From: Kineococcus sp. NBC_00420
GTDB lineage: Bacteria; Actinomycetota; Actinomycetes; Actinomycetales; Kineococcaceae
Assembly: GCF_036021035.1 (NCBI RefSeq)
Contig: NZ_CP107930.1
Span: 868,001 to 932,000 of the forward strand
DNA length: 64,000 nucleotides
Direction of reading: 5' to 3'
Position 1 is the stretch's first letter. Each line of letters starts with the position of its first letter. Both the position numbers and the translations under genes were made by a program. Positions 18,053-27,682 of the stretch are shown in pieces. A model generated the notes under the pieces. That model was not told the origin of the DNA, did no database searches, and saw only the letters and a program-made list of their open reading frames with translations.

Positions 18053-18570
18053 CGTACACGGCGCCCCCGGCCCCCGAACGCGTCGAGCCGCCGGAGATCG
18101 GCGACGAACGCGCGACCGTCGAGGGGTTCCTGGAGTACCACCGGACGACGTTCGCCCGGAAGCTGGAGGGCCTGACCGCCGAGCAGCTGCGCCGTCGCGC
18201 CGTCGAACCGTCGTCGTTGTCGCTGCTCGGCCTCGCCCGCCACCTCGCCGAGGTCGAACGCAGCTGGTGGCGCAGCCGGGTGGCCGGTGAGGACCTGTCG
18301 CCGATGACCTACTCCGACGACAACCCCGACGGCGACTTCGACGACGTCGACAGCGCTGATCCGGAGGCCGACCTCGCCTGGCTCGTCGAGGAGCAGGACC
18401 ACGCCCGGCGGATCCTCGCCGAGCGCTCCCTCGAGGACGTCTGGGAGCACCCGGGCCGTGCCGACAAGACGGTGCGTTGGGTGCTGACCCACGTGCTCGA
18501 GGAGTACGCCCGTCACAACGGCCACGCCGACCTCCTGCGCGAGCGGATCGACGGCGCCGTCGGGGAGTGA
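18049..18570 (+). CDS. DinB-superfamily (DUF664) protein, possible mycothiol-dependent enzyme
   Basis: A 173-residue four-helix-bundle protein. Candidate metal-binding His residues lie in EYHRTT, ARHLAEVERSWW and HNGHADLLRE, the pattern of DUF664/DinB proteins, some of which are mycothiol S-transferases. That activity is inference from the family. GTG 18049 gives a 4-bp GTGA overlap with the lactonase gene; an alternative GTG at 18040 would overlap by 13 bp. It ends 1 nt before the convergent DUF3046 stop. Confidence 0.82.
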   Translation: MTYTAPPAPERVEPPEIGDERATVEGFLEYHRTTFARKLEGLTAEQLRRRAVEPSSLSLLGLARHLAEVERSWWRSRVAGEDLSPMTYSDDNPDGDFDDVDSADPEADLAWLVEEQDHARRILAERSLEDVWEHPGRADKTVRWVLTHVLEEYARHNGHADLLRERIDGAVGE

Positions 18571-18571
18571 G

Positions 18572-18799
18572 TCAGGTGCGGCGCCTGGGCCGGCGGTCCC
18601 GGCCGAGGCGTCGCTCCTGCGGCACGTCCATCGCGTCGCAGAGCGCCATCCAGATCTCCTTGGGCTCGACGCCCGCGTCCAGCGCCTCGCTCGAGGTCCG
18701 GTCGTCGAGCACCAGCAGGTGGTGGTCGGCCGCCAGCGAACGGCCGTAGGCGGCCCCGAACTCGTCCTCCACCAGGATCCAGAACTCGCTGACTCGCAT
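18572..18799 (-). CDS. DUF3046 family protein
   Basis: A 75-residue actinobacterial protein with the family pattern: MRVSEFW start, EFGAAYGRSLAADHHL helix, GVEPKEIWMALCDAMDVP and a basic Arg-rich tail. DUF3046 genes usually flank recA/recX; here the gene is about 2.7 kb from the recA start with three opposing genes between. Function unknown; a nucleic-acid role is suggested only by neighbourhood and the basic tail. Divergent from lhr. Confidence 0.85.
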   Translation of the reverse strand: MRVSEFWILVEDEFGAAYGRSLAADHHLLVLDDRTSSEALDAGVEPKEIWMALCDAMDVPQERRLGRDRRPRRRT

Positions 18800-18854
18800 G
18801 GGCGACAGGGTGCCATGAGGAGCACGTGTCGGAGGCGGGTGGTCGAATGACGGG

Positions 18855-21800
18855 ATGAGCCCGGAGCAGCACCACGACTTCACCCCCGACGAGGTGCTGG
18901 GCCGTTTCTCCGAGGCGACCCGGGCCTGGTTCACCGGTGCGTTCGCCGCGCCGACACCGGCCCAGGTCGGGGCCTGGGACGCCGTGAGCCGCGGGCAGCA
19001 CGCCCTCGTCGTCGCCCCCACCGGTTCGGGCAAGACGCTGTCCGCCTTCCTCTGGGCCCTCGACGGCCTCGCCGCCGAGGCCGTCCCGGAGGACAAGGAC
19101 CACCGCTGCCGCGTCCTCTACATCTCGCCGTTGAAGGCGCTGGCCGTCGACGTGGAACGCAACCTGCGCTCCCCGCTGACCGGCATCCGGCAGGCCGCCC
19201 AACGCCTCGGCCTGCCCGTGCCCGACGTGCGGGTCGGGGTCCGGTCCGGGGACACGCCGGCCGAGGAACGCCGCGGGTTCACCCGCACGCCCCCGGACGT
19301 CCTCATCACGACCCCGGAGTCGCTGTTCCTGCTGCTCACCTCGAAGGCGCGCGAACAGCTGCGCGGGGTCCGCACCGTCGTGCTCGACGAGGTGCACGCC
19401 ATGGCCGGCTCCAAACGCGGTGCCCACCTGGCGATCTCGCTGGAACGTCTCGACGCCCTCGTCACCGCGGCCGGTGGGAAACCCACCCAGCGGGTCGGGT
19501 TGTCCGCGACGGTCCGCCCGGTCCAGGCGGTGGCCGAGTGGGTCTCCGGCGGCCGGCCGGTGACGATCGTCCAACCCCCCTCGACGAAGGAGTTCGACCT
19601 CAAGGTCGTCGTCCCCGTCGAGGACATGAGCCAGCTCGACGCCTCCGGTCGCGGTGCGGAGGACCCGGACGACCTCAGCGGCCAGGCTGCGGGAAACCCC
19701 CGCCGGGCGAGCATCTGGCCACACGTCGAGGAACGCATCGTCGACCTCGTCGCGGGGCACCGCTCCACCCTGGTGTTCGCGAACTCGCGCCGGTTGTCCG
19801 AACGCCTCACCGCCCGCCTCAACGAGATCTGGGACGAACGCCTCAACCCCGAGGAGGACGAGGGGGCCACCCCGGTGGGCCTCCCCCCGGCCGAACTCAT
19901 GGGCCAGGCCGGGCAGAGCACCGGCGCCCCCGCGATCCTCGCCCGCGCCCACCACGGCTCGGTGTCGAAGGAACAGCGTTCCCTCATCGAGGAGGACCTC
20001 AAGGCGGGCCGCCTCCCCGCCGTGGTCGCCACCTCCAGCCTCGAGCTCGGCATCGACATGGGCGCCGTCGACCTCGTCGTGCAGGTGGAGTCCCCGCCCA
20101 GCGTGGCCAGCGGTCTGCAACGCGTGGGCCGCGCCGGTCACCAGGTCGGCGCGGTCTCGCGCGGAGTCCTGTTCCCCAAGTACCGCGGGGACCTGCTGCA
20201 GACCGCCGTGGTCGTCGAACGGATGCGCGACGGGCGGATCGAGGAACTGCACGTCCCCTCCAACCCGCTCGACGTCCTCGCCCAGCAGATCGTCGCGATG
20301 GTCGCGATGGACGAGTGGACCGTCCCCGACCTCCTCGCCCTGGCCCAACGGGCCGCACCGTTCGCGACGTTGTCCCGCGCTGTGCTGGACGCCGTCCTGG
20401 ACATGCTGTCCGGCCGCTACCCCAGCGACGAGTTCGCCGAGCTCCGACCGCGACTCGTGTGGGACCGCGTGACCGAGACCCTCACGGGACGCCCCGGGGC
20501 GCAACGGCTCGCGGTCACCAGCGGCGGGACGATCCCCGACCGCGGGTTGTTCGCGGTGTTCCTGGCCACCGGCGAGGGCCCGGGGCGACGGGTCGGGGAA
20601 CTCGACGAGGAGATGGTCTACGAGTCCCGCGTCGGCGACGTCATCACCCTCGGCTCCTCGGCCTGGCGGGTCGAGGACATCACCCACGACCGCGTCCTGG
20701 TCACCCCCGCCCCCGGACAGCCGGGCCGGCTCCCGTTCTGGCACGGCGAGGCCCTGGGTCGCCCCGCGGAACTCGGGCGGGCCCTCGGCGAGTTCGTCCG
20801 CGAACTCGGGGCGCTGGACGGCGGGTTCGCCGGCGAACCCGCGAAGGACCGGGTGAAGGCGGCCGGTCTCGACGACTGGGCCACCGGCAACCTCCTCGCC
20901 TACCTGGGCGAGCAGCTCGAGGCGACCCGCCACGTCCCCGACGACCAGACGATCGTGGTGGAACGCTTCCGCGACGAGCTCGGGGACTGGCGGATCTGCA
21001 TCCACTCCCCCTTCGGCGGTCAGGTCCACTCCCCCTGGGCGCTGGCGCTGGGCGCGCGGATGCGCGAGCGGTTCGGCGTCGACGTGCAGGCCATGCCCGC
21101 CGACGACGGGATCGTGCTGCGCCTGCCCGACCTCGACCTCCCCGACGGTCAGGCTCCCGACGTCGCCGACCTGGTGGCGCTGGAGGCGAACGAGGTCGCG
21201 GAACTCGTGACGGCCGAGATCGGTGGCTCGGCGCTCTTCGCCTCCCGGTTCCGGGAGTGCGCGGCCCGCGCGCTGCTGCTGCCCCGACGCCAACCGGGCA
21301 AACGCCAGCCGTTGTGGCAGCAGCGGCAGCGCGCCGCGTCGCTGCTGCAGGTCGCGAGCCGCTTCCCGAGCTTCCCGATCGTCCTGGAGACGGTGCGGGA
21401 GTGCCTGTCCGACGTCTTCGACGTCACGGGCCTGGAACGCCTCATGACCGACCTCGCGGCCCGCAAGGTCCGCGTCGTCGAGGTCGAGTCGAGCCAACCC
21501 TCACCCTTCGCCCGCGGCCTGATGTTCGGCTACGTCGCGCAGTTCCTCTACGAAGGTGACTCGCCGCTGGCGGAACGCCGTGCCGCGGCGCTCGCCCTCG
21601 ACCCGAGCCTGCTCGCGGAACTGCTGGGCCGGGGCGAGGGCGCCGCGTTGCGCGACCTGCTCGACCCGGAGGCCGTGCAGCGCACCGAGGACGAACTGCA
21701 ACGCCTCGTCCCCGAACGACGGTGTTCCGACGCCGAGGACGTGGCCGACCTGCTCCGCGTCCTGGGTCCGCTGACGACGGCCGAGGTGGTCGAACGCAGC

Positions 21801-23606
21801 GGGCGCGCCGAACCCGGTACCGAGGAACCCGTGGTGCTGCCCGACGGTGAGGTGGCCCGCTGGCTGGTCGCCCTCGAGGACGCCCGCCGGCTGATCCGGG
21901 TCCGGATCGCCGGCGAGGAGCACTGGGCCGTCATCGAGGACTCCGGCCGATTGCGCGACGGGCTGGGCACCCCGCTGCCGGTGGGGATCCCCGAGGCCTT
22001 CACCGAACCCGTCGCCGACCCGCTGGCGGAGTTGTTCGGGCGCTTCGCCCGCACCCGCGGGCCGTTCACCGTGCTCGACGCGGCCGCGCGGTTCGGTGTC
22101 GGCCGGGCCGTGGCGCACGACGCGCTGCGGAGGTTGCAGACGAGCGGTCGTCTCGTCGAGGGCGAACTCCGCCCCGGGGGAACCGGTCTGGAGTTCTGCG
22201 ACGCCGACGTCCTGCGCATCCTGCGCCGACGCTCGCTGGCCGCGTTGCGGGCCGACGTCGAACCCGTCCCGCCGCGCGACCTCGCCCGGTTCCTGCCCGC
22301 CTGGCAGGGCGTCAGCACCGGTCTGCGCTCCCGCCTGCGCGGGGTCGACGGTGTGCTGCGGGCCGTGGAGCAGCTCGCCGGTGCCGTGGTGCCCGCGAGC
22401 GCCGTGGAGCCGCTGGTGCTCTCGGCCCGGGTCGAGGGCTACCAGCCCGCGATGCTGGACGAGCTGACCGCGGCGGGTGAGGTGGTGTGGTCCGGTCACG
22501 GCAGCCTGCCCGGGGACGACGGCTGGGTGTCGCTGCACCCGGCCGACCTGGCGCCGTTGACGTTGCCGGACCCGGAGGACTCCGAGATCGAGGTCGACAC
22601 CGAGGTGCACCGCGCGGTGCTGGCGGCGTTGGCGGGCGGTGGCGCGTACTTCTTCCGCGCGCTCTCGGACGCGGTGGGTTCCACCGACGACCCGGGTCTG
22701 ACGAGCGCGCTGTGGGACATGGTGTGGGCGGGGCGGTTGACCAACGACACCCTGGCCCCGTTGCGGAACCGGCTCGCCGGGAAGGGGGCCCACAAACCCC
22801 GGGCGGCCGCGCCCCGCTCCCGCTACGCCCGCCCCGCGCGGGGGCTGCGCGGGACCCGGGTGGAACTCCCCTCGCGCAGCGGGCCGCCCTCGGCCGCCGG
22901 TCGGTGGTCGTTGCTCCCGGAGATCGAGGCCGACGCGACGGTCCGCGCGCACGCCAGCGCCGAGGTGCTGCTGGACCGGCACGGGGTGCTGACCCGCGGT
23001 GCCGTCGCGAGCGAGCGGGTCCCGGGGGGCTTCTCCGCGGTGTACCGGGTGCTGGCGGCGTTCGAGGAGGCCGGCCGGGCCCGGCGCGGGTACTTCGTCG
23101 AGGGTCTGGGGGCGTCGCAGTTCGCGACGACGGGTGCGGTGGACCGGTTGCGGGACAGCGCCCGTCCCGTCGGCGGGTCGAGCCCGTCCCAGCGTCGCGA
23201 CGCGCGCAAGGACGTGGGGCCGGGGGCGGTCGTGCTGGCCGCGACGGACCCGGCGAACCCCTACGGGGCGGCGCTGCCGTGGCCGGAACGTCCGGAGGTC
23301 ACCGCGGGCGCCACGGGGCACCGTCCGGGGCGGAAGGCGGGTGCGCTGGTCGTCGTCGTGGACGGTGACCTCGTCCTCTACGTCGAGCGGGGTGGTCGCT
23401 CGGTGCTGTCCTGGACCCAGGAGCTGGAGGCGTTGCAGCCTGCGGCGGACGCGCTGGCGTTGTCGGTGCGCGAGGGGGTCCTCGGACGGCTGACGGTGGA
23501 GAAGGCCGACGGCAGCGGGGTGCTGGCCGCGGACTCACCGCTGGGGGCCGCGCTGGAGTCGGCGGGGTTCCACGCGACCCCGCGCGGGTTGCGGATCAGG
23601 ACGTGA
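18855..23606 (+). CDS. lhr: Lhr-type large ATP-dependent helicase
   Basis: A 1583-residue superfamily 2 helicase of the Lhr family. Helicase core: Walker A APTGSGKT (near residues 54-61), DEVH box in VVLDEVHAMAG, motif III GLSAT, motif VI region ASGLQRVGRAGHQ. After it come the winged helix, beta-barrel and the long Lhr C-terminal domain. Mycobacterial Lhr is a damage-inducible 3'-5' translocase that prefers RNA:DNA hybrids. It is followed after 3 bp by nei2, the same order as in Mycobacterium (Rv3296-Rv3297), which suggests joint work in repair. ATG 18855 has no clear ribosome binding site. Confidence 0.96.
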   Translation: MSPEQHHDFTPDEVLGRFSEATRAWFTGAFAAPTPAQVGAWDAVSRGQHALVVAPTGSGKTLSAFLWALDGLAAEAVPEDKDHRCRVLYISPLKALAVDVERNLRSPLTGIRQAAQRLGLPVPDVRVGVRSGDTPAEERRGFTRTPPDVLITTPESLFLLLTSKAREQLRGVRTVVLDEVHAMAGSKRGAHLAISLERLDALVTAAGGKPTQRVGLSATVRPVQAVAEWVSGGRPVTIVQPPSTKEFDLKVVVPVEDMSQLDASGRGAEDPDDLSGQAAGNPRRASIWPHVEERIVDLVAGHRSTLVFANSRRLSERLTARLNEIWDERLNPEEDEGATPVGLPPAELMGQAGQSTGAPAILARAHHGSVSKEQRSLIEEDLKAGRLPAVVATSSLELGIDMGAVDLVVQVESPPSVASGLQRVGRAGHQVGAVSRGVLFPKYRGDLLQTAVVVERMRDGRIEELHVPSNPLDVLAQQIVAMVAMDEWTVPDLLALAQRAAPFATLSRAVLDAVLDMLSGRYPSDEFAELRPRLVWDRVTETLTGRPGAQRLAVTSGGTIPDRGLFAVFLATGEGPGRRVGELDEEMVYESRVGDVITLGSSAWRVEDITHDRVLVTPAPGQPGRLPFWHGEALGRPAELGRALGEFVRELGALDGGFAGEPAKDRVKAAGLDDWATGNLLAYLGEQLEATRHVPDDQTIVVERFRDELGDWRICIHSPFGGQVHSPWALALGARMRERFGVDVQAMPADDGIVLRLPDLDLPDGQAPDVADLVALEANEVAELVTAEIGGSALFASRFRECAARALLLPRRQPGKRQPLWQQRQRAASLLQVASRFPSFPIVLETVRECLSDVFDVTGLERLMTDLAARKVRVVEVESSQPSPFARGLMFGYVAQFLYEGDSPLAERRAAALALDPSLLAELLGRGEGAALRDLLDPEAVQRTEDELQRLVPERRCSDAEDVADLLRVLGPLTTAEVVERSGRAEPGTEEPVVLPDGEVARWLVALEDARRLIRVRIAGEEHWAVIEDSGRLRDGLGTPLPVGIPEAFTEPVADPLAELFGRFARTRGPFTVLDAAARFGVGRAVAHDALRRLQTSGRLVEGELRPGGTGLEFCDADVLRILRRRSLAALRADVEPVPPRDLARFLPAWQGVSTGLRSRLRGVDGVLRAVEQLAGAVVPASAVEPLVLSARVEGYQPAMLDELTAAGEVVWSGHGSLPGDDGWVSLHPADLAPLTLPDPEDSEIEVDTEVHRAVLAALAGGGAYFFRALSDAVGSTDDPGLTSALWDMVWAGRLTNDTLAPLRNRLAGKGAHKPRAAAPRSRYARPARGLRGTRVELPSRSGPPSAAGRWSLLPEIEADATVRAHASAEVLLDRHGVLTRGAVASERVPGGFSAVYRVLAAFEEAGRARRGYFVEGLGASQFATTGAVDRLRDSARPVGGSSPSQRRDARKDVGPGAVVLAATDPANPYGAALPWPERPEVTAGATGHRPGRKAGALVVVVDGDLVLYVERGGRSVLSWTQELEALQPAADALALSVREGVLGRLTVEKADGSGVLAADSPLGAALESAGFHATPRGLRIRT

Positions 23607-23609
23607 CCC

Positions 23610-24497
23610 GTGCCCGAAGGTGACGTCGTCTGGCGCACGGCCCGGCGCCTGCACCGGGCGCTGGCCGGGCGGGAACTGCTGGAGAGCGACCTGCGGTGGC
23701 CGAGCCTGGCGACGGTGGACCTGTCGGGTCGGCGGGTGCTGGAGGTCGTGAGCGCCGGCAAGCACCTCCTGACCCGGGTGGAGGCCGGCGGTGACGACCC
23801 ACCGGTGACCCTGCACAGCCACCTGCGGATGGAGGGGTCCTGGTACGTCGAGCGGACCGGGGACCCAGGCGGGCGGCGCTCGGCGTCGGGGATCCGGGCG
23901 GTGCTGACCACGGCGGAGTGGACGGCGGTCGGGCACAAGCTGGGGATGCTCGACCTGGTCCCGAGCGACCAGGAGGACGACCTCGTCGGTCACCTCGGTC
24001 CGGACCTGCTGGGGCCCGGCTGGGACCCCGCCGAGGCGGAGCGCCGCCTGCTGGAGCGCCCCGACCGGGAACTCGGCGCGGCGCTGCTCGACCAGCGCGT
24101 CCTCGCGGGGGTCGGGACGTTCTACCTGGCCGAGGCCTGCTTCCTGGCCCGGGTGACCCCGTGGTCGCCGGTGTCCGCGCTGGAGGACCCCGCGCAGTTC
24201 GTCGCGCTCGTGCACCGGCTGCTGGACCTCAACAAGGACCGCGCGGACCAGGTGACGACGGGTGACCTGCGCCGGGGCCGGCAGAACTTCGCGCACGCCC
24301 GTTCCGGGTTGCCGTGCCTGCGGTGTGCGGGAACCGTCCGGGTCGCCCCCATCGGCACCCCACCGCAGGACCGGACGGCCTTCTACTGCCCGGGCTGCCA
24401 GCGCGGGCCGGCCCCGACGGACGACGGCCGGCCGCAGCGCCCGTTGGGGAGCTCCGGCCGGCCGGGGTCGGCGCGCACGTACCGCACGCGACGCTAG
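23610..24497 (+). CDS. nei2: Endonuclease VIII-like DNA glycosylase Nei2
   Basis: A 295-residue Fpg/Nei-family bifunctional glycosylase/AP lyase that removes oxidised pyrimidines. The N-terminal MPEGD supplies the catalytic Pro and Glu, a conserved Lys lies in AGKHLL, the helix-two-turn-helix region contains LAGVGTFYLAEACF, and the C-terminal zinc finger has CLRC and CPGC. A 30-residue Arg/Pro-rich tail is extra. GTG 23610 follows the lhr stop by 3 nt, so coupling is likely. Convergent with clgR, 1 nt apart. Confidence 0.93.
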   Translation: MPEGDVVWRTARRLHRALAGRELLESDLRWPSLATVDLSGRRVLEVVSAGKHLLTRVEAGGDDPPVTLHSHLRMEGSWYVERTGDPGGRRSASGIRAVLTTAEWTAVGHKLGMLDLVPSDQEDDLVGHLGPDLLGPGWDPAEAERRLLERPDRELGAALLDQRVLAGVGTFYLAEACFLARVTPWSPVSALEDPAQFVALVHRLLDLNKDRADQVTTGDLRRGRQNFAHARSGLPCLRCAGTVRVAPIGTPPQDRTAFYCPGCQRGPAPTDDGRPQRPLGSSGRPGSARTYRTRR

Positions 24498-24498
24498 G

Positions 24499-24993
24499 TC
24501 AGGCGGCGCTGACCAGACGTCGGCGCAGGATGAGTTCGAGCTCGTCGGGGAGGCCTTCGAGCTCGACGGCGAACTCGCTGCCGGACTCCTCCGTCAGTCC
24601 GTCGAGGGCGGAGTCGAGGGCGTGGTCGACGAGGGTGTCCAGCTCGCTGTCCTCGACGGGCACGTCGGGGACGGCCTCGACGACGGGGACGGTCGGCTCG
24701 ACCGCGGGGGTGGGGACGATGCCTTCGGCGGCGTAGCGGCGGGCGACCGTGGAGACGCCCTCCTCGCGGGCGATGCGACGGGTGACCTCACCGAGCAGCT
24801 GCGAGAGCGGCACGTCGAGAGCGGTGCAGATGGAGGCCAGGAGCTCGCTGGAGGCTTCCTTCTGACCGCGTTCGACCTCGCTCAGGTAGCCCAGGGACAC
24901 CCGGGCGGTGGAGGACACCTCACGCAAGGTCCGCTGCTGACCGCGCCGTTCGTCACGCAGAACATCACCGATCGTCCGGCGGAGCACGACCAT
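24499..24993 (-). CDS. clgR: ClgR, XRE-family activator of Clp protease genes
   Basis: A 164-residue regulator with an N-terminal HTH_3 domain (residues about 8-62, helix [20 protein letters not shown]) and an acidic Val/Pro-rich C-terminal half. ClgR activates clpP1P2, clpC and stress genes in actinobacteria and is itself degraded by Clp. ATG 24993 has GGGAGG 7 nt upstream. It lies directly after pncC and pgsA, the conserved actinobacterial order. The last residues are Ser-Ala-Ala, resembling the Ala-Ala C-termini recognised by ClpXP (inference). Confidence 0.92.
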   Translation of the reverse strand: MVVLRRTIGDVLRDERRGQQRTLREVSSTARVSLGYLSEVERGQKEASSELLASICTALDVPLSQLLGEVTRRIAREEGVSTVARRYAAEGIVPTPAVEPTVPVVEAVPDVPVEDSELDTLVDHALDSALDGLTEESGSEFAVELEGLPDELELILRRRLVSAA

Positions 24994-25039
24994 GCGGCGG
25001 CCTCCCTCAGGGAGTCGAACTGGCGCGAGGTGGCTGCCA

Positions 25040-25059
25040 GTAGTGGAGTCACTACCGTA
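25040..25059 (-). promoter_or_regulatory. Palindrome at the clgR promoter
   Basis: GTAGTGGAGTCACTAC (25040-25055) has perfect 6-bp arms around a 4-bp centre. On the minus strand it directly follows and touches a -10-like TACGGT (25059-25054). It lies 46 bp upstream of the clgR ATG. It does not match ClgR operators I know, so it may be the site of another regulator. Confidence 0.45.
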
Positions 25060-25111
25060 CCCCGCCCGGGGCTTGAGGGTCGTGGTGGGAGCAGAGTTGC
25101 GCACGTCAGAC

Positions 25112-25609
25112 TCAACTCCCGACGGGACGCGTGTGTTCCGCGAGGGCCGAGAGGATCTCGTCCAGCGCCGCGGCCACCACTCCGGCCCGCACCGCCGGCC
25201 GGTCCCCGGGGACCAGCAGCCGCACGTGCCGGGCACCACCCTCGATCCAGCCCGCGGCTATCCCCACGAAGGCCGTCCCGGCCGGGAACCCGTCCGCGGG
25301 ACCCGGGCCGGCGACCCCGGTCGTGGCGATCCCGACGGCGGCCCGCAGACGCGTGCGCGCCCCCCGGGCCATCTCCTCGGCCACGAAGCCGTCGACGGGC
25401 CCGGTGCGCGCGAGGGCGACCGCGTCCACCCCGAGGACCTGCGCCTTCAGCTCGGTCGCGTAGGCCACGACCCCGCCGCGCACGACCGCGGAGGCCCCGG
25501 GGACGTCCACGAGCGTCGCGCAGAGCGACCCCCCGGTGAGCGACTCGGCGGTGGCGATCGTCGTACCGGCCGCGATCAGCGCGGCGACCACCTCGGGCGC
25601 GGAGGTCAC
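25112..25609 (-). CDS. pncC: Nicotinamide-nucleotide amidohydrolase (CinA C-terminal domain protein)
   Basis: A 165-residue stand-alone CinA C-terminal domain that deamidates nicotinamide mononucleotide to recycle NAD breakdown products. Motifs: [17 protein letters not shown] with the catalytic Ser region, [15 protein letters not shown] and [11 protein letters not shown]. The N-terminal MoCF-like domain of full CinA is absent, as in many actinobacteria. GTG 25609 overlaps the pgsA stop by 4 bp (GTGA). Confidence 0.9.
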   Translation of the reverse strand: MTSAPEVVAALIAAGTTIATAESLTGGSLCATLVDVPGASAVVRGGVVAYATELKAQVLGVDAVALARTGPVDGFVAEEMARGARTRLRAAVGIATTGVAGPGPADGFPAGTAFVGIAAGWIEGGARHVRLLVPGDRPAVRAGVVAAALDEILSALAEHTRPVGS

Positions 25610-26193
25610 CGGCGCAGCAGCTTCGCCCCGGCCACGAAGTAGGCCCAGGCGCTCCAGAGGGTCAGCACGACCGCGACCCCCATGACCGCGAGGCACAACG
25701 GGTCCCACGCGGCGGGCAGGGGCAGCACGAAGAGGCCCACCGCGATGATCTGGACCACCGTCTTGATCTTGCCGCCCCGGGCGGCGGGGATGACCCCACG
25801 CCGGATGACGATGAAGCGCAGCAGGGTGACCAGCAGTTCGCGGGCCAGGATGACCACGGTCATCCACCACCACAGCCGGCCCTGCAGCGACAGGACGATC
25901 AGCCCGGCGCCGATGAGCGCCTTGTCGGCGATGGGGTCGGCGATCTTGCCGAAGTCGCTCACCACCTCCCAGCGGCGGGCCAGGTGCCCGTCGTAGCGGT
26001 CGGTGATGCTGGCGGCGACGAAGACGGCCAGCGCCGCGGTGCGCCAGCGCCAGTCGGTACCCCCGTCGATCGCCAGGAACCAGACGAAGACGGGGACGAA
26101 GACGATGCGCAGGACGGTCAAGGCGTTCGGCAGGTGCATCTTGTGCCACCCGTGGGAAGAACCGACCTGCCCCTCGACGCTCGTCTTGCTCAT
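25606..26193 (-). CDS. pgsA: CDP-diacylglycerol--glycerol-3-phosphate 3-phosphatidyltransferase
   Basis: Makes phosphatidylglycerol phosphate from CDP-diacylglycerol. The 195-residue membrane protein has the complete CDP-alcohol phosphotransferase signature: Asp65, Asp68-Gly69, Ala72-Arg73, Gly82, Asp86 and Asp90. About five or six transmembrane helices are visible. The start is ATG 26193, 2 nt after the rimO stop, and the end overlaps pncC by 4 bp. Confidence 0.93.
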   Translation of the reverse strand: MSKTSVEGQVGSSHGWHKMHLPNALTVLRIVFVPVFVWFLAIDGGTDWRWRTAALAVFVAASITDRYDGHLARRWEVVSDFGKIADPIADKALIGAGLIVLSLQGRLWWWMTVVILARELLVTLLRFIVIRRGVIPAARGGKIKTVVQIIAVGLFVLPLPAAWDPLCLAVMGVAVVLTLWSAWAYFVAGAKLLRR

Positions 26194-26195
26194 GG

Positions 26196-27656
26196 TCAGA
26201 CCGTAGTCCTCACCAGCGGTTCCGCCAGCAGGTCCGCCCCGGCGACGCCGGTCACCCGGGCGGTCACCAGGTCCCCCACGTGGACGACGAACCCCGGCGG
26301 CAGCTCCAGCTCGGTCTCGCCGTCGACGTCCGGTCCCTGGTGGGCCGCGCGACCGACGACGTGCGGGTCGCCGTCCTCGTCCACGACGCTCTCGACGAGG
26401 ACCTCGACGACCTCACCGAGGCGTTCCTCGGCGCGCTGGGCGATGAGTTCCTCGACGAGGCGGCTGACCCGCTCGTAGCGGGCGGCGACGACCTCGTCGG
26501 GCAGGTGCCCGTCGAGGGTCTCGGCCTCGGTGCCGTCCTCGTCGGAGTAGGCGAAGACCCCCACGACGTCGAGGCGGGCCCGCTCCAGGAACGAGCAGAG
26601 CTCGTCGACGTCCGCCTCGGTCTCACCGGGGAAGCCGACGATGACGTTGGAGCGGATCCCGGCGAGCGGGTTGCGTTCGCGGACCTGCTCGAGCAGCGCG
26701 AGGAAGGGTTCGGTCCCGCCGAAGCGGCGCATGCGACGCAGCACGGCCGGCGAGGAGTGCTGGAAGGAGAGGTCGAAGTACGGCACGACCCCGGGGACCT
26801 TCGTCAGCGCGTCGAGCAGGCCGGGACGCACCTCGGCGGGCTGGAGGTAGGACACCCGGACCCGCTGGATCCCCTCGACGGCCGCGACCCGGGGCAGCAT
26901 CGCCTCGAGCGCCCGCAGGTCGCCGAGGTCCTTGCCGTAGGAGGTGGTGTTCTCGCTGACGAGGAAGACCTCCTTGACGCCCTGCTCGGCCAGCCACTGC
27001 GTCTCGGCGATCACCTCGTCGGCGGGACGGGACACGAACGACCCGCGGAAGGCGGGGATGGCGCAGAAGGTGCAGCGGCGGTCGCAGCCGGCGGCGATCT
27101 TCACCGGCGCCCACGGGCCGGAGCCCAGGCGACGACGGATGACCCGGGGGCCGCTGGCCGGGGCCACGCCCTCGGGCAGGTCCGGCTCCACGATCTTCGC
27201 CTTCGCGGCCTGTCGCTCGGCCGGGGCCAGGGGCAGCAACGTGCGGCGGTCGCGCGGCACGTGGGACTCGCGCTTCTCGCCGTTCAGGATCGCCTCGAGG
27301 TGGCTCGAGAGGTCGTTGTAGGAGTCGAAGCCGAGGATCGCGTCGGCCTCGGGCAGCGACTCGGCGAGGTCCTTGCCGTAGCGCTCGGCCATGCAGCCGA
27401 CGGCCACGACGGCCTGGGTGCGCCCGGCCTCCTTGAGGTCCGCGGCGGCCAGCACGGTGTCGATGGAGTCCTTCTTGGCCTGCTCCACGAACCCGCAGGT
27501 GTTCACGACGGCGACGTCGGCACCGTCCGGGTCGTCCACGAGCGTCCAGCCGGCGTCGGCGAGGCGACCGGCCAGTTCCTCGGAGTCGACGTCGTTGCGG
27601 GCGCAGCCGAGGGTGACGAGCGCGACGGAACGCGACGGAACAGAGGTGGGGGGCAC
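26196..27656 (-). CDS. rimO: Ribosomal protein S12 methylthiotransferase
   Basis: A 486-residue radical-SAM enzyme that methylthiolates an aspartate of ribosomal protein S12. N-terminal cluster cysteines are Cys18, Cys54 and Cys88; the radical-SAM CDRRCTFC motif has Cys191, Cys195 and Cys198; the TRAM domain is C-terminal. It is separate from miaB in this window and has the RimO-type VTLGCARN start. GTG 27656 lies 6 nt after a TACCCT -10 (27668-27663), implying a leaderless message. First of the rimO-pgsA-pncC group. Confidence 0.94.
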   Translation of the reverse strand: MPPTSVPSRSVALVTLGCARNDVDSEELAGRLADAGWTLVDDPDGADVAVVNTCGFVEQAKKDSIDTVLAAADLKEAGRTQAVVAVGCMAERYGKDLAESLPEADAILGFDSYNDLSSHLEAILNGEKRESHVPRDRRTLLPLAPAERQAAKAKIVEPDLPEGVAPASGPRVIRRRLGSGPWAPVKIAAGCDRRCTFCAIPAFRGSFVSRPADEVIAETQWLAEQGVKEVFLVSENTTSYGKDLGDLRALEAMLPRVAAVEGIQRVRVSYLQPAEVRPGLLDALTKVPGVVPYFDLSFQHSSPAVLRRMRRFGGTEPFLALLEQVRERNPLAGIRSNVIVGFPGETEADVDELCSFLERARLDVVGVFAYSDEDGTEAETLDGHLPDEVVAARYERVSRLVEELIAQRAEERLGEVVEVLVESVVDEDGDPHVVGRAAHQGPDVDGETELELPPGFVVHVGDLVTARVTGVAGADLLAEPLVRTTV

Positions 27657-27682
27657 CGCACCAGGGTACGTGCCCCGGAACC

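Noticed and set aside
18513-21497. A 994-codon minus-strand open frame opposite lhr
   Set aside because: Mirror frame of lhr without motifs; only the separate 75-residue DUF3046 frame in this region is real.
27621-27640. Direct repeat CGCGACGGAA x2 near the rimO start
   Set aside because: Only two copies within coding sequence; consistent with chance in Arg/Ser codons.
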